Assembly (NCBI RefSeq): GCF_014805685.1
Contig: NC_060885.1
Location: forward strand, 33,305,632-33,369,631
Source: Silurus meridionalis
Lineage: Eukaryota; Chordata; Actinopteri; Siluriformes; Siluridae
Direction of reading: 5' to 3'
Length of the DNA: 64,000 nucleotides
Both the position numbers and the translations under genes were made by a program. Below are positions 12,443-25,259 of this stretch, in pieces (the first letter of the stretch is position 1; each line of letters starts with the position of its first letter). The notes beneath the pieces were generated by a model, which searched no databases, was not told the origin of the DNA, and worked only from the letters and a program-made list of their open reading frames with translations.

Positions 12443-13769
12443 TTGGTTAGAGAAACTGAGCCAAGAACAAATGAAAAACATTAAAGCAAGGGAAGAAACT
12501 ATGATGACTCTTTTATCCGAATTGTGACACCTTTGGAATATTTACATTTAGTTGTGAAATGAAAAGAGCCCTTCCTTTTGTTTATCAGGTTATCGGGTGA
12601 ATGGATATTGAGGCTTGTTCATGCACGTCAGTGCTGCACTATGACAGTAACACGAGTGCGTATACGTTGCGCATGGATGTGGAGTTGATTGACCTGAGGG
12701 CTGGATAAAAAAAGAAAAGCAAAATCATATTTTGTGTGTATACGTGTGTATGCACCATGCAGGGGGGCAACGTTTAACGTCTTCCCGCCTCGGGGCGGCA
12801 TAATAGCTGAAGGCGCTTACAGCACCATAAATCAAAAGCATCCGCTGCGCGAGAGCAGCTGGCACATTTGCAAATAATTGTAATTATTAATCATAGTGAT
12901 TTCACACCCTTCAGTGGGCCACTGTGTAGACTCAGCGGCCAGGCAGGCCCCCGGCGCCGGGAACCCGCGGCTCGGGGCCTGTATTTGCCGAACGCTGCCA
13001 TGAAGTGCACTTTGATGCAGCTTCGGCACGCTGCTGAGTGGCACACAATACCCAGGCAGCCAAGCGGCATGAGGGGCTTATCCACCCTGCCTCAAGGTCC
13101 TGCTTAATCCACACAATGATTTTACTCGTCCGATTGCACCCTCTGAGAGTATACACTATCATGACTTCTTTCTGTCTTTTTGTCTTTTATGCTCTCTGTC
13201 TTGTAAATCACGAATCTCGTAAAAATCCCCGTATGCAGAGTATGTAGAGGGTGGATTTGGGAGTCATGGACTCTATTTACCCGCATTCCACATATCGATG
13301 TTGTATGCACGGAACGCAGTCTCTGTCGTAAAAGCAGATGTGTGTTAATATTGTCTCCAGCTGCTGTGTTTCCATATGAAAGTTTTTAATGTGACTTTGG
13401 GCCCTGCTTGTTGGGGAAATAGTACGGAGAAGAGGAATTTTTTTACCAGCTGGGAGCTCAGCTCAGTAGTTTTTTTTTTCCAAGTAATGTGCTAAATAGA
13501 GTGTTTGCCCCCCTGTTAGTCATTATTACCTACCACTCACAAGACAATGCACAGATGGTAGGCGCGGAGCGGTCAGTGTGATGACGGCAGCGTGGGCTGG
13601 AAAAAAGGAGAACACACAAAAAAAACCTCACTCGCAAACGCGAATTATCCAAACGAATGTGTTTCGCATATTGGCAATATTTCACACTAATTTGCAGCTA
13701 CAATGCAATTCTCTGTCTTTTTTTTTATTGTTTCTGTTCCAGCATGTAGACTGACACACAAACAGACAT
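12437..13769. other. Non-coding spacer with GC-richer block 12590-13110
   Basis: The block contains overlapping frames on both strands (12832-13162) of similar length, which is typical of GC-richer non-coding DNA rather than a gene. Candidate regulatory DNA only. Confidence 0.4.

Positions 13770-13813
<44 letters not shown>
13770..13813. repeat. (CT)n(CA)n compound microsatellite
   Basis: A CT run passes directly into a CA run. Confidence 0.95.
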
Positions 13814-13815
<2 letters not shown>

Positions 13816-14049
13816 TATGACTTCCCTTTCTTTTTCTGGGGTTTTTACAGAGTCAAGACATGCATTTATATACAGTGAGGGAAGAAAAAGACGTCTCAGA
13901 AATGTCTCCTCAACCCCATGATCAGCAAGTGACATCATATCAACATGGCTGCTCAATAGCATTCATAGCAATTTTCTTTTTGGTTTGCTTTGAAGTAATC
14001 AGTATTGATTTACTATTTAAATCTATAACATTACCATACATTCACTGAT

Positions 14050-16305
14050 TTGAGGAGGTGAATATCATTGTCTCATCCTGTTTCTCAAATGCACGTAGGT
14101 TGAAATGTTCTGACGTCCGAGTTTAAGTTTAACTCATCATCAGTTCCTGAGAATTCACAAACCCACACATTCAACTAAACTTTCAACTCAAAGTCACAAT
14201 CAACATTCAACATACACACATTCATACGCACACATTCAACTCAAAGTCTATGCTACACCTAAACCCTAATCTTAACCTTAATCACTGAAAAGATCTTCTC
14301 TTCATGACTAGCCAATTGTCCCTACAAGGGCAAAACTGTTAGATTATCTCGTGCTTTAAAAGAATTTGATCCTGATATAAAGATATAAATGCATGTCCAC
14401 ATAGACAAAATATCAACCTGGTCACATATTAACACGTGAGAAATCAGAAAATTATTCAGCTAGACACAAACTACACTAAACACTACTCAATGTGCTCCAA
14501 TGAAGTAAAACAAAATACCCAACCACTCATAGGAAAGAAGGTGTGTGAGCTCGCCCTCCTGCCCCGCCCCCTGGATGTAGGAGGGGAGAAGGCGGGCACT
14601 CTCCAGGAAGCTGCCTCTTCTTTTGACACCGAGTGACGGATGACCCCTGAGCAACCTTCTCCAGCCCTGGTGCTTTATTCCTGCATAACATTAGTCATGT
14701 AAAGAGCAGGGCCGGCCCGAGGAACAAAGCACAGCACAGGTATTTAAATGGCCTCTAATGCAATAAGGAACGAAGCTCCAGTAGAAAGTAACATGCCGCT
14801 CCATCTCTAATAAGTTGCTAATGGGGGGCAATCACTTTTCCTTTTTACCCCATAAGTAAAGACAGATGGATAAGGAAGGCCAGCTTTGATTGACGGATCT
14901 GAGTGAGGTGATCAAATACGATCAAAAGTGTGCATGTGACATTAAAGTGGGTTGACAGTGTGACATAATTTCTAATATGCTATCAGACAGGAAGTAAAAA
15001 AAAAAGTTACATAGTGGGATCTGAAAAATATCATCCAAAAAATATTTTCATTATTGCTCATGATTTAATACATAACTAATCATTGACAGCATTTTTGTCT
15101 GGTTTAATAAACCTTTTTTTTTAAAGATATTTTTATCCCTTTTTTTCTTACAATAATAAAGTAATTTTTGTGTTTCAAATATACAATAAGTTTTAAACTA
15201 ACAAACAACTAACTAAAAAAACATATTCATTCACATATTCATAATGCATTGGGGTTTATTGAATTAAGCATTATTGTTGTTTATTACTTTTATTGTTATT
15301 GTTATTACTTTACTTGTGATTTTTGTTCTGTTATGCAGGAATGATGCAATGCTGTTTTGCAAAACAAAAAAAATTTTCTCAGACCCTACTCGAACTTTAC
15401 TATAGTTATGCTCCCTAAAATCAGCTAAACAATAATATTTCTTATATACATATAAAAAAAAGTATTTCTATTATGACTGCTGCCCCATTAATCCCCTTTA
15501 TTTTACTTCTCTGCTTATTTTGTAGTAGTATATCATACATGATGAAATTATAATTTTAGAAATTATATTTTCTGTATTGTTCCAGGGTTTAACTGCTTCT
15601 GGGCTAAGGCATTAATGGCATCCTAAATCCAAAATTTTAGTGTATATATCACTTTAGCTAAAGCTAAATATATTTATATATACACACACATCTTTATTGG
15701 TCATTGCATAATAGATTGTAGTTACAGTATAGTTACTGTATAATAAGCATTTTCTTTCCAACAAAAATCTATAATTACAAAAAAAGTCTTTTTCCATTTA
15801 AGGAAACACTGTCCTAGAATCCACATTGATCCACAGCTCGAAGCCATTTCAGCCTGGTCATATTCTTTCAACTCCTTGTGACAAAGCTGGTGACATTTCA
15901 TTAATACATCAATCCACATTGTGTCAGAACGTCCCGGCGTGAACACAACCCGGTCGCCTGCTGCACGGAGCCTTGTGACAGATGTGCGTCCAAATGGCAG
16001 CGCAGCGCTATGTGATTTTAGAGCAAATGCTCGCAGAAGTGTGCCATCTTGGCCTTTTGTGTTAAAAAGGATGCTCGGCAGCTACAGGGGTCTATGGCAT
16101 ATATTCACATGCACTCTGCAATGACATTAGGCTCCAGTGGTGAGGAGGACGCTGTAATGGCTTGCTAATGGGATAATGAGGCTGCGCCTGGGACAGATGG
16201 GCCGTCCCTGCTGCAGGGAGCGGCGGCTCAGAACGGACGAGGGGGCTTTGAGTGACGAGAGTGACGGCTGCCAGTTTGTCTCATTTCCTCTTCCCACTGG
16301 GAGAG
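14050..16305. other. Non-coding spacer; candidate regulatory islands at 14530-14920 and 15900-16260
   Basis: Two repeat-poor, GC-richer islands are embedded in AT-rich DNA. The second contains clustered homeodomain-type TAAT cores near 16150-16190, including GGGATAATGAGG. No open frame is credible. Function is inferred only from composition and motif clustering near a developmental regulator. Confidence 0.35.
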
Positions 16306-16306
16306 T

Positions 16307-16322
16307 TGTGTGTGTGTGTGTG
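16307..16322. repeat. Short (GT)n run
   Basis: About eight TG units. Confidence 0.85.
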
Positions 16323-16489
16323 TTCCTGTGAGTGTATGCATCTGCAATAAGACAAACATCAAACCGAGCGGAGCTGTGGGAGTCTCTCCAACCGACCCTG
16401 CAGAAAGGTACATTGTAAAACTGTATTATAAAAGGAGTACAATTATTTCATTTAAAAAAAAATTGTTGGCAGTTGTTTTCCACTGATTG

Positions 16490-16491
<2 letters not shown>

Positions 16492-16555
<64 letters not shown>

Positions 16556-16562
16556 TGTGTGT
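16492..16562. repeat. (TG)n microsatellite
   Basis: About 30 units with one GA interruption near the right end. Confidence 0.97.
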
Positions 16563-17499
16563 TGCAGTGACCAGCTGTTTGTGAACAGTTCAGCCTCTAC
16601 CCCAACAGCAAACACAACATCTGTTATGTTTCCCAGAGCAGCAGCCTGTTATTCCAGCCCTAGCATTACACCCTCCACTACCCTGTGAGCACAGCTACAA
16701 AACATTGCTTCAGTGGTATTAGTGAAGCATAAGCTGGATTCAGTTTATTTAGAGGGGACAGGCAGACACGGGGAGACAGTAATGGGTGTTATACAGTGTT
16801 ATTTTCAGTGAATCTATTCGTATACTTTTTGTCAAAATGGTTGTAAAATTCTTAAGTCATTGCAATGCAATAAGTACGTATATTTTGGACTATTTATAAG
16901 GGTCTGAATCCCTACAGAAACTCTTGCACTGATTGATTGATGGGGTTGAGAGAACAGACAAGTTAAACTCAAAAGAAAGAAAGATTTAGGTGGACAAGAC
17001 AAACACCAGTGATGCAGACAAAGCATCAAAAGTCATTCAATGCGTGCGTTCGCCGTCTGATTTCTGAATTTGCATTCACGATTTCTCTCCTTATCATAAA
17101 TGACATAATAAAAAATTCTCCTGGTATAATGTTTCTTAGTTAATAGTTAATTTATATCTGCTTGTCCTTTTTTAACTACAGTAGAATCCTCTCCTTCACC
17201 CGCCGCTGTAAAAAAAGTAACTCAGTAAATTAACTTTTTAAATGAGATACTTGTTACTTTTACTTGAGTGGATTTAAAATGTACTTGTATTCAAATAAAA
17301 TTTTAATGAAGTAACAGAACAGTTACTCGAGTAGAATATTGTGGCTGCAAGCCACATTATGAATAATGAGAAAATATCAGTTATCTACAAAATATATTTT
17401 ATATCTGATATATTTCGAATGTACACATTTTCTCTATTATTATTCTTTTTTTTCACCTCTAGTGTGTGAATGTGTACACATAATTCCCTGCAACACACT

Positions 17500-17632
17500 G
17501 TGTGTATAACCTTCACTGGACACGGGACATCAGGCTCTGGAAGTACCAACAGCCCTGATCAGGATAAAGCGGTTACTGATTTAATGTGGGAAAAAAATGT
17601 ATATAAATAAAGAAATAAATGGATGGATGGAA
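17500..17632 (+). repeat. LINE/SINE 3'-tail-like fragment
   Basis: The segment reads CTGATCAGGATAAAGCGGTT and then ends in repeated ATGG/AAAT units. This matches the tail style of many fish non-LTR elements. No coding part is attached. Confidence 0.4.
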
Positions 17633-17810
17633 TAAATGTATGCGGATGCATTGTTTTCCGAAAAAGTTCTAAATGTTGAGTGAAGTGTGTGAGCAACTAT
17701 TAGTTCATATTTATGTTCCATTATTAATTGCTTTTCTTTTGATGGATCTGACATGGTGCTCTGGCTGTTAGCAGACAGGAGACAGATACATAATGACCCA
17801 AGTCAACACC

Positions 17811-17857
<47 letters not shown>
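17811..17857. repeat. (CA)n microsatellite
   Basis: About 22 uninterrupted CA units. Confidence 0.97.
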
Positions 17858-17858
<1 letters not shown>

Positions 17859-18227
17859 GGCCCATGCCCACACATTCATGCACATGTGCTCCTCCCAACA
17901 GTAATGGCTCTTTTCTGATTAGGTGAGGTCTCAAGAGAGCCATTGAGTACAAAGCGTTAACATCTGGCAGCCATTACAGCCCCAGATCAGTTGTGATTTG
18001 TCCATATGATGATTCTGGCTCAGTCAGACGCAGGTTAGGGGGGCTGGAGGAGGGACACTCTCGGCCTCCACCATACCAGTGGACCACTGCTGCTGTCACT
18101 TCTGTTTTCACACCAGTGCACAGACTAGACAATAATTAGCTCTGCTTTCCCGAGGCCTCGACACACATTAATACACACTCAAGAGAAACACTCAGAGGTG
18201 AAAACTGGTAGCACTTTATTTGTAGTA

Positions 18228-18580
18228 TATCTCAAGGAAAACACCCAGTACATGGACTTCTCTCTGTCTGTCTACATTTCCTTCATTTCCTTCTTTTGTA
18301 CAATTTTTGCACAATTGCACAACTGACACTTTAACACTGGACTGGCAAACCTCAGTGACACTTTAATACAACACATGAACACTTTAGTGACACTGGGACA
18401 CTTTGGATCTGGATTATTTTGCCATACCCATCCCTTTCTGTCTATGTCTTGTATATATATTTGATAGTATAGTAAACATTTTTTATACTTATATTTTATA
18501 CTTTATATATTTTATTTAAGTTACATTCTATTTCCATTTGTCTTGGTTTGTATGAACGTGACAAAATTTGATTTGATTTG
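18228..18580 (+). repeat. Probable LINE 3' UTR relic
   Basis: The segment holds repeated ACTTTAA/GACACTTT phrases and ends in TGACAAAATTTGATTTGATT. This tail type terminates several teleost non-LTR retrotransposons. No reverse transcriptase coding remains. Confidence 0.4.
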
Positions 18581-19171
18581 AGATTAAGGGCTTTAATAAC
18601 TTTTTGTTGTTGTTAGTAGAGCATTGAAATATTATGGGTTTCCAAATCTTTGAATTTATAAAAATGTTTCGATGTTTCCATTTATGAGTTGCATCTTAGT
18701 TTAGAAGGTTTTGATGGGCGCCCACTGTGACCAATTTCCTCCTACACATGGCTGGCACTTTGCCGAGCTTGTGTACGCTGTGGTCTATAGTGAATACGTC
18801 CCCCTCCAAAGAACATCACTGTAATACTATTTAAATGATATGTATATAACTTCAAATATTTAACTTTGTAACGAGACCGACCAAAATGAAATCAACAGCA
18901 TTTTATTTATAAACAAGTGATATGACTAGCTCTAGGATTTGTCTTCTGAAAAACGTTGGACTTGAACAATGAATTTAATTACCCTGTGCCTCAAAATAGA
19001 GGATTGCATGCTTCCCAGCCTGGCTAATAACTCATGGAGTTGTAAAAATAACAGGTTTAAAAAAACAAAAAAAACAACTTATGACACTCCATCTTCAGCC
19101 TTCCTTCATTTCTCTGCTTGTGACAGTGTTTACATCCACATTCCACCAACAGAACGGTTCTGTCTGTCTGT

Positions 19172-19180
19172 AATTGAGAT

Positions 19181-19236
<56 letters not shown>
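19172..19236. repeat. (CAGA)n microsatellite
   Basis: About 16 CAGA/GACA tetranucleotide units. Confidence 0.97.
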
Positions 19237-22200
19237 TCACACATCATCATAGAAGCAAATTCACACCAGTGACAATGCTATTGGAACTATCTAATAAATA
19301 CAATAAGTTGATTTCCACTGCTTTGAGAATGTTTTAATATAACAGACCACTTAACAATGCTGCATGGACCCCTGGTGGGATCCAAAGAGTGTTGCTAACA
19401 AGCATACAAAGGTCTATTAAATACCATATACAACTTCCTTATGTGAGCATTATTAAGCAGTTACACTGTTTATTCTGCATAGTCTGATTTGTATAAGACA
19501 CACATGCAGACCTTCCACATGGCCACATCCACTTTACCCCCAACAATGACATATACTTAGTGATGTCTTTACACTACTTCTGAAGACTCAGTTCCTGTGT
19601 CAGATGATTATAGTTAGGATGAGGATTATGGTGCCTTATATCAGAAAATCCGATTCGAATATAACATGTCCGTTAATATAAATCTCTGGCACCTATATAT
19701 GATAATATGATTTTATAAGTAAATTCTATTTATGAATTATGTCTAACTCCTGTAACCCATCTGATCGTGATAGAGTCCTTAAAAAAGTCCTAAAATTGAG
19801 TTCAGGATGTTCAGCAAATTTTCCATTAGTCATTCATTTTGGGGCTAAAAGTAGGCCGTAATGACGGCTCACATCTGGTCGAGGAGGGATTTATAACAAT
19901 GATTAATGGTGCTGTCTTCTTTACATTCTTCATCCATGATAATAGGCAGGAGAATAAAGAAGAAGACATCTGATTTGATTGTTAAATTTTTTTTTTGGTA
20001 AGAATTTCATGACACCATCCTCAAGCTGTCCAAAATATCACACACTGTGAACAGTAGCAGAGGCCAAGCCACGAATCCTCTATCTTTCAGAGGACATTTG
20101 CCCTGAGCGACATCAACCATGGCAGCTTTTAAGCATGTGCTGGCATATGATTTAACTAAATACACTTCCCTTGATCACACCTGCTCCCCCAAACCTTTTC
20201 CGTATCGGAGCAGAAGGCTGGGTGGTGTGAGGGCCTCACGTGTTGGTGGTTGACAATCAAGCACGGTTAGTTTTCGGGCGATGTCGGGGCAGTAACATTC
20301 TCCTAGGGAGTCCCTTATTCATAGGCTTTGGCAGACAGACAAACACTCTGTGACAGCCATTTATGGCCAACTAGTGAACGCCATCTGTCAGACACAGTGG
20401 GAGGATATTGGGGAGTGCACACTCCTTTTGCCGTTGCGTGTTTTTCGAGCTAAAGGGACATCAAACGTGGACTTGGATGCTGTACATTGACTTTCCAATG
20501 AAAAAAGACTCGCTTTTCCGTCGTCCCGCTCACCGCAAGTTTGGCTCCAGGTTTTCCTCTAATTCTAATTGAATAAGTTGTCTGGTTTGCAGTTGCACTG
20601 AAGTTCGTCCAGAAAGAGCACCAATAAATTGTCCTGTAATTTACGACGTGCTAACAAATGCGCCTGGACGCAACATACTGCAAAGGATTTGTTTGATTGG
20701 GGTATAAAGGCAAACGCTGGTAACTGATAATGGCCCTGATTATATTAAACCAGATCATGTGAAGATGTTCAAGCAAACTCCAAAAAAAAAAAAAAAAACA
20801 GGCTTATGGAAATGAATGTATATCATAGCAGTGTGTTTGAGAAACAAGAAAGTATAGACATTTATGGCATTAACAGACCAATTAGCATGCAAATAAGCGC
20901 TGACATTAATGGCTGTTGCAAAACGCTCTTATGATGGAAATATGCTTTCTGTTTTAGCTGTGCGGTGCAAACATTTGTCTATGAAATCAGCTGATGACAG
21001 GCCTCAGGCATTTCCCCCCCCGGGGACGGTACAAAACGGCTCCTGCACCTGCCGCCTAACGCAGGCCGGGATGCGAACCACAGTGCTAACTGGCAGGGCA
21101 TAATGAACTGCATTCATCCTGTCAAAGGAGTCAATAACTTATCCCACAACTGCTTTTGTTCGGCCTGTTTCTACTGTGTGCCCCCCCACACCCATTTTCA
21201 GACAAAATTTACTTTCAATTGCAGCCCCCAGTGTCGACAGGCACAAGTTAAGCTCTGACAAGGTGTTTGTTAACATCCATGGCTTTTGTTAAAGACCTTC
21301 TACGGGTTCTCCTCATGGAAAATCTTGAGTGCTTCCAGTAACAGGTGTGTCAACTGGTCAAGGACTGGTCATTTGTCAATATAAAGAAAAGAAGGAGCTT
21401 TACTTCTCAGAGAGGTCACAAGGAAATGATCCAGGAGCACTTATAGCCTTATGACCCCTATGTATTTATGGCTTTATCCGACACCAGATTGCATGAAATT
21501 AATGCGGACGGATAAACAGAAGGGTTCTTCAGTGGTTCTTGAACAGTAAAGGGTTCCAGAGTTTAATCTACACTGGAAGCCTTTCAGATAGCAGGAATTT
21601 TGTATGAATTTCTTTTCTCTGAACTGACAGAAGAAGGCAAGGATGTTTTACTGCACAGAAGATTTCACTGTTCGGATATTTTCACTATGCGAGCGGAATA
21701 TTTGATGAGAGACATACGATTTCAGTCTAAATGCACCTCGTTATAAAATGCATCAATACTGTTGAATCAGAATGGGACCGCTCTGTCTCGCTTAAATTCC
21801 GAGACATGAGAAATCGGGTGCAAATCAGGAGAACTAATAGGGAATTATTTGCAAAGCGTCTGCTGAGAACATATAATCATGATAATAATATGAAAACGCA
21901 GCAGGGGCAAAAGAATCAGGAGCGATTATTCTGCCTTTTTAAGCATTCTGGACACGCTCAGGGAAGATAAAGTCTGCGAAGTTTAATAAAGCAAATCTTC
22001 TGCTAACTGCAGAGTCATTGAAGCTCTACAGTCCACATGGCTAATGAGGATCCAGCAGGGGAGGATTTTTTTATTTAACACTAAAACTGTAATTAAGCGA
22101 AACAAATGGAGACACACAGAGATAAGAAAACAAAACAAAACAAGTTTTGTCTCATTTACCAACAAGTCAACATGTAACCATAGGTTTCTCCTGAACATTA

Positions 22201-22700
22201 ATGTATTAAAGTATTTCTTTTAATAGAAAAAATGAACTAAAACACATGTATGCTTCAAGCAAGTAATTCGTATTATTTTATTATTGTTTATGAACCTGAA
22301 ACCTCAATTTGCAATTTTCTTTTATAATTTTTTTGTACTAATATCTCATTTTTCACTACGCCTTGCTTTATAGGAAAGAGTTTCTCAGTACCAAAATCCA
22401 CTGCTTCCCTCATGCTCCTGAATAATTTTCACTTCAGATCCTGTAATCTGAACATGCTGTCTTTGGTGTTCTTTCTTCTCCATTCCCAATATAAACAATT
22501 AATATGTAATCTTCATAAGCACATGTTTCACTGCAGTCAGTCAGGCAAAGGGTGAAAGGGATGGAGATTTGCCTGTAGTGCACCTATAATCCCTTGAACC
22601 AAGATGGACAATGCTGCAATACATTATCAGATTATAAACTTTCCTCAAAATTTTAATTATCTTGAAATGATGTGAAATTATCTACTAGTAGCAATATCAC
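19237..22700. other. Non-coding spacer; GC-richer blocks 20040-20470 and 20890-21300
   Basis: No credible coding frame. Two repeat-poor blocks stand out by composition and lie 3-5 kb on the 3' side of the olig gene. A 17-base A run lies at about 20782-20798. Confidence 0.4.
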
Positions 22701-22719
22701 TAATAATAATAATAATAAT

Positions 22720-22751
<32 letters not shown>

Positions 22752-22754
22752 ATT
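22701..22754. repeat. (AAT)n microsatellite
   Basis: Interrupted AAT/TAA run. Confidence 0.93.
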
Positions 22755-23145
22755 AAATTATCACATTATGGGTGTCAATAATGCTTCTTATTCCTCTTAT
22801 TATTATTATTATTATTTAAAATGCTCTTTTACCATATATAATTATTATAATGATTCTTTTTCATTCGAATGGCTATTAGTTTTAATATAAATTCATTTGG
22901 TAATACTGATTGAATAATTAGTTTGATATAAACCAATTATTAATAAGCACAACCGGCAGAATTAAACAAAACAACTAGTGTAAAAATGTAAAATTGATAT
23001 AAATAATGTTTTTTTTTTTTTGCATATTTGTTTTGGTGAACATTTTGTGTAAATCCTTGATCACATACCTACATCCAGCCAATCTTCAAACTCTATCACT
23101 TCAAAATAAGCTCTAAATTACTGCAGTAAAAAAAAAAAAATAATG

Positions 23146-23147
23146 AC

Positions 23148-23225
<78 letters not shown>
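23146..23225. repeat. (AAT)n microsatellite
   Basis: About 26 AAT units with one G substitution, located just past the likely 3' end of the olig transcript. Confidence 0.96.
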
Positions 23226-23226
<1 letters not shown>

Positions 23227-23341
23227 TTTTTTAAACAAATCCTTATTTCTTAAACCAAATTAAGACAAAAGATTATTTATTTTTTATCTTAAGTGTTTTT
23301 TATTGAAATGTTGTCCAGTATTACTGGGCAATAATAAATAT

Positions 23342-23347
23342 TTTATT
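23342..23347 (-). terminator. Candidate poly(A) signal of the olig gene
   Basis: On the minus strand this reads AATAAA, about 640 nt after the stop codon. A second AATAAA lies at 23299-23304. Either would give a 3' UTR of about 0.65-0.7 kb. Choice between them is inference. Confidence 0.4.
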
Positions 23348-23645
23348 TATCATCAAGAATTTACAAAAATAAAGACGGTAAGTGGTCTCTGGCAAAATAA
23401 AATAAAAATAAAGAAAAGAAAAGATGTTGCCAATAAAATTTGGGCTATACGCATGCTGTAGGTATATAAACTGCTTTAACCCGACGGTCATGCAGAAAAA
23501 AGGGAACCCGAATAACCACATGAACGCGCACAGCAAAACGTCACGCCGAGTTGCACGTCTTTCACACGTCAGTAAAAATACATGAAAATCGCCAAACAAG
23601 CAAACAAACAAACAAACACAGTTTTATCCTGTAAAACTTTGACAA

Positions 23646-23660
23646 TCCTTGTTACAAGGA
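23646..23660. repeat. 15-bp perfect palindrome, copy 1 (olig 3' UTR)
   Basis: TCCTTGTTACAAGGA is a 7-bp inverted repeat around one T. An identical copy lies 201 bp away at 23847-23861. Both fall in the presumed 3' UTR of the olig gene. Confidence 0.8.
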
Positions 23661-23846
23661 ACGCACGGCACTTCATGACCTCCCTCCTGCATCTGTCTTC
23701 CCCTCGCAGCTTCACCAGCAACAGGTAGCGCAGGTGCGACGTTTCAGGAAAACGCAGCTCACATTTACGCACGCGCCTTCAGATTATTTACAGTGGATGG
23801 AGCATGCGCGCGAGTTCAAATTCGTTTACAACGCAACTGCACGAGA

Positions 23847-23861
23847 TCCTTGTTACAAGGA
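23847..23861. repeat. 15-bp perfect palindrome, copy 2 (olig 3' UTR)
   Basis: Identical to the copy at 23646-23660. The CTTGT/ACAAG half-sites resemble but do not fully match SOX-type sites. Confidence 0.8.
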
Positions 23862-23984
23862 GTGAATTGTAAAACGAAATAAAAACAATAAGAGGAGCAA
23901 ATGTACAAACAATACACATCATGCACGTTATCGTTCTGCGTGTCCATCCCATTTACAGATTACATGACGAATTTACAGGCATAG

Positions 23985-24767
23985 TCACTTCATCGCCTCC
24001 TTGTCGGCGGAAAGTCTCGTGAGTCCCGTGGAGGTGATGGGCACGTGTGCGGCGGGTGGCGGCACCTGGCAGATGGCACAGGGGCACGGAAGTCCTGCCC
24101 AGTGCTGAAAGCCGGTGCCAATTTGGAGCGGTGGCGTCGGCGGCGTTTTCATGAGACTCTGGGGCGCCCGGATGGAGCCGAGCGCGGGCAGCGCGACGGA
24201 CAGCGCGGAGGACGCCGTGGGCGGCGCCAGGGCGCCTCCGAGCAGCGCGTGGTGCACCGCGGGCGCCGCGGGGAGGGGCGCGTGCGCGGCGTGGCCGTGG
24301 CTCGCCGCGGCGCCGCAGTGGAACGCGGCGTGATGGCCGCCGCCGTAGATCTCTCCGACCAGCCTCTTCATCTCATCCAGAGAGCTGGTGAGCATCAGGA
24401 TGTAGTTCCGCGCCAGCAGCAGCGTGGCGATCTTGGACAGCTTGCGCACCGACGGCCCGTGCGCGTATGGCATGACCTCACGGAGGCCGTCCATGGCCAG
24501 GTTCAGGTCGTGCATGCGTTTGCGCTCGCGGCCGTTGATCTTCAGGCGGAGCTGCTGGATCTCCTCCTCGGTCACTTGCTTCTTTAGCTTGTATTTGCCC
24601 CCGACGTCCGGTGATGTCCTGCCCAGGCCCGCGCCCGCACCCCTCGACAAGTGCTCGCTGCTCATCTTCGCGAAATCGGTCTGGCCCGAGGACGAGGAAG
24701 ACTTGCGCGCGTACATATCGTCCACGTCCGGAGAGGAGGATCTGCTCGATCCGGAGTCCGAATTCAT
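23985..24767 (-). CDS. olig4: OLIG3/OLIG4-class basic helix-loop-helix transcription factor, single exon
   Basis: This is a nuclear bHLH repressor-type regulator that binds E-box DNA as a dimer and patterns dorsal neural-tube progenitors in vertebrates (family knowledge). The 260-residue protein starts with the Ser-rich [19 protein letters not shown] leader typical of OLIG3-type proteins. The bHLH spans about residues 74-135, with basic region [12 protein letters not shown], loop [11 protein letters not shown] and helix 2 [13 protein letters not shown]. After it come the family GEIYGG motif, an Ala/His-rich linker (150-195) and the conserved C-terminal block [15 protein letters not shown]. 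The start is the first ATG, and the ATG-to-stop frame is intact without introns, as in the family. The His-rich N-terminal stretch known from OLIG3 is missing and the linker before the bHLH differs, which leans toward fish olig4. Linkage to ifngr1 fits the OLIG3 locus, so olig3 remains possible. GC content is far above the surroundings. Confidence 0.93.
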   Translation of the reverse strand: MNSDSGSSRSSSPDVDDMYARKSSSSSGQTDFAKMSSEHLSRGAGAGLGRTSPDVGGKYKLKKQVTEEEIQQLRLKINGRERKRMHDLNLAMDGLREVMPYAHGPSVRKLSKIATLLLARNYILMLTSSLDEMKRLVGEIYGGGHHAAFHCGAAASHGHAAHAPLPAAPAVHHALLGGALAPPTASSALSVALPALGSIRAPQSLMKTPPTPPLQIGTGFQHWAGLPCPCAICQVPPPAAHVPITSTGLTRLSADKEAMK

Positions 24768-24983
24768 GTTTTATCACCTCGGTTCGAGTAGGAAGCCCGT
24801 CTTTCACTTCACCTTTGCTTTTTTAAGTCACTCCTGTTTTGTCACCTGATTTTCTTTCCTCTTGTTTTTTAGCTCTCGGGAAGTGAGTTCAATTACCGGG
24901 AAGTAGGAAAGGGACTGTGCAGACACGGATCGTGAGATTGCGCACACAACCTGCTAGTTGGTGAGCAATCGAGGGACTGGGGC

Positions 24984-24990
24984 ATTTATA
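24984..24990 (-). promoter_or_regulatory. TATA-like box of the olig gene
   Basis: The minus strand reads TATAAAT about 217 bp upstream of the ATG, in a repeat-poor region. It predicts initiation near 24955 and a 5' UTR of roughly 190 nt. This is motif evidence only. Confidence 0.45.
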
Positions 24991-25150
24991 GTGTGCACTG
25001 AGAGAAGCCTGAACAAAAGAAGCCCCCATTCATAAAGACCTCGTTAGGATGACGTGCCCATTATCCAGGCGCTGCGCTTTCACTGTCCCATCGACCAAAG
25101 GAGCAGCTATTCATATTCATTGTAACACCGCTGTGGGAGGGAGGGAGGGA

Positions 25151-25152
25151 GG

Positions 25153-25203
<51 letters not shown>
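25151..25203. repeat. (GT)n microsatellite upstream of olig
   Basis: About 24 GT units after a GGGAGGGAGGGAGG purine run, 160 bp upstream of the TATA-like box. Confidence 0.96.
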
Positions 25204-25204
<1 letters not shown>

Positions 25205-25259
25205 GGGGACTTCAATTCAGGGTACTTGAACAATCCTCTTGGACACTTTTAAAATAATA

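Noticed and set aside
12891..13162. Several overlapping frames in a GC-richer block
   Set aside because: Open on both strands in multiple phases, with no protein family resemblance.
24045..24587. 180-residue plus-strand frame opposite the olig gene
   Set aside because: Antisense shadow of the GC-rich olig coding sequence. Arg/Gly-rich composition reflects codon complement.
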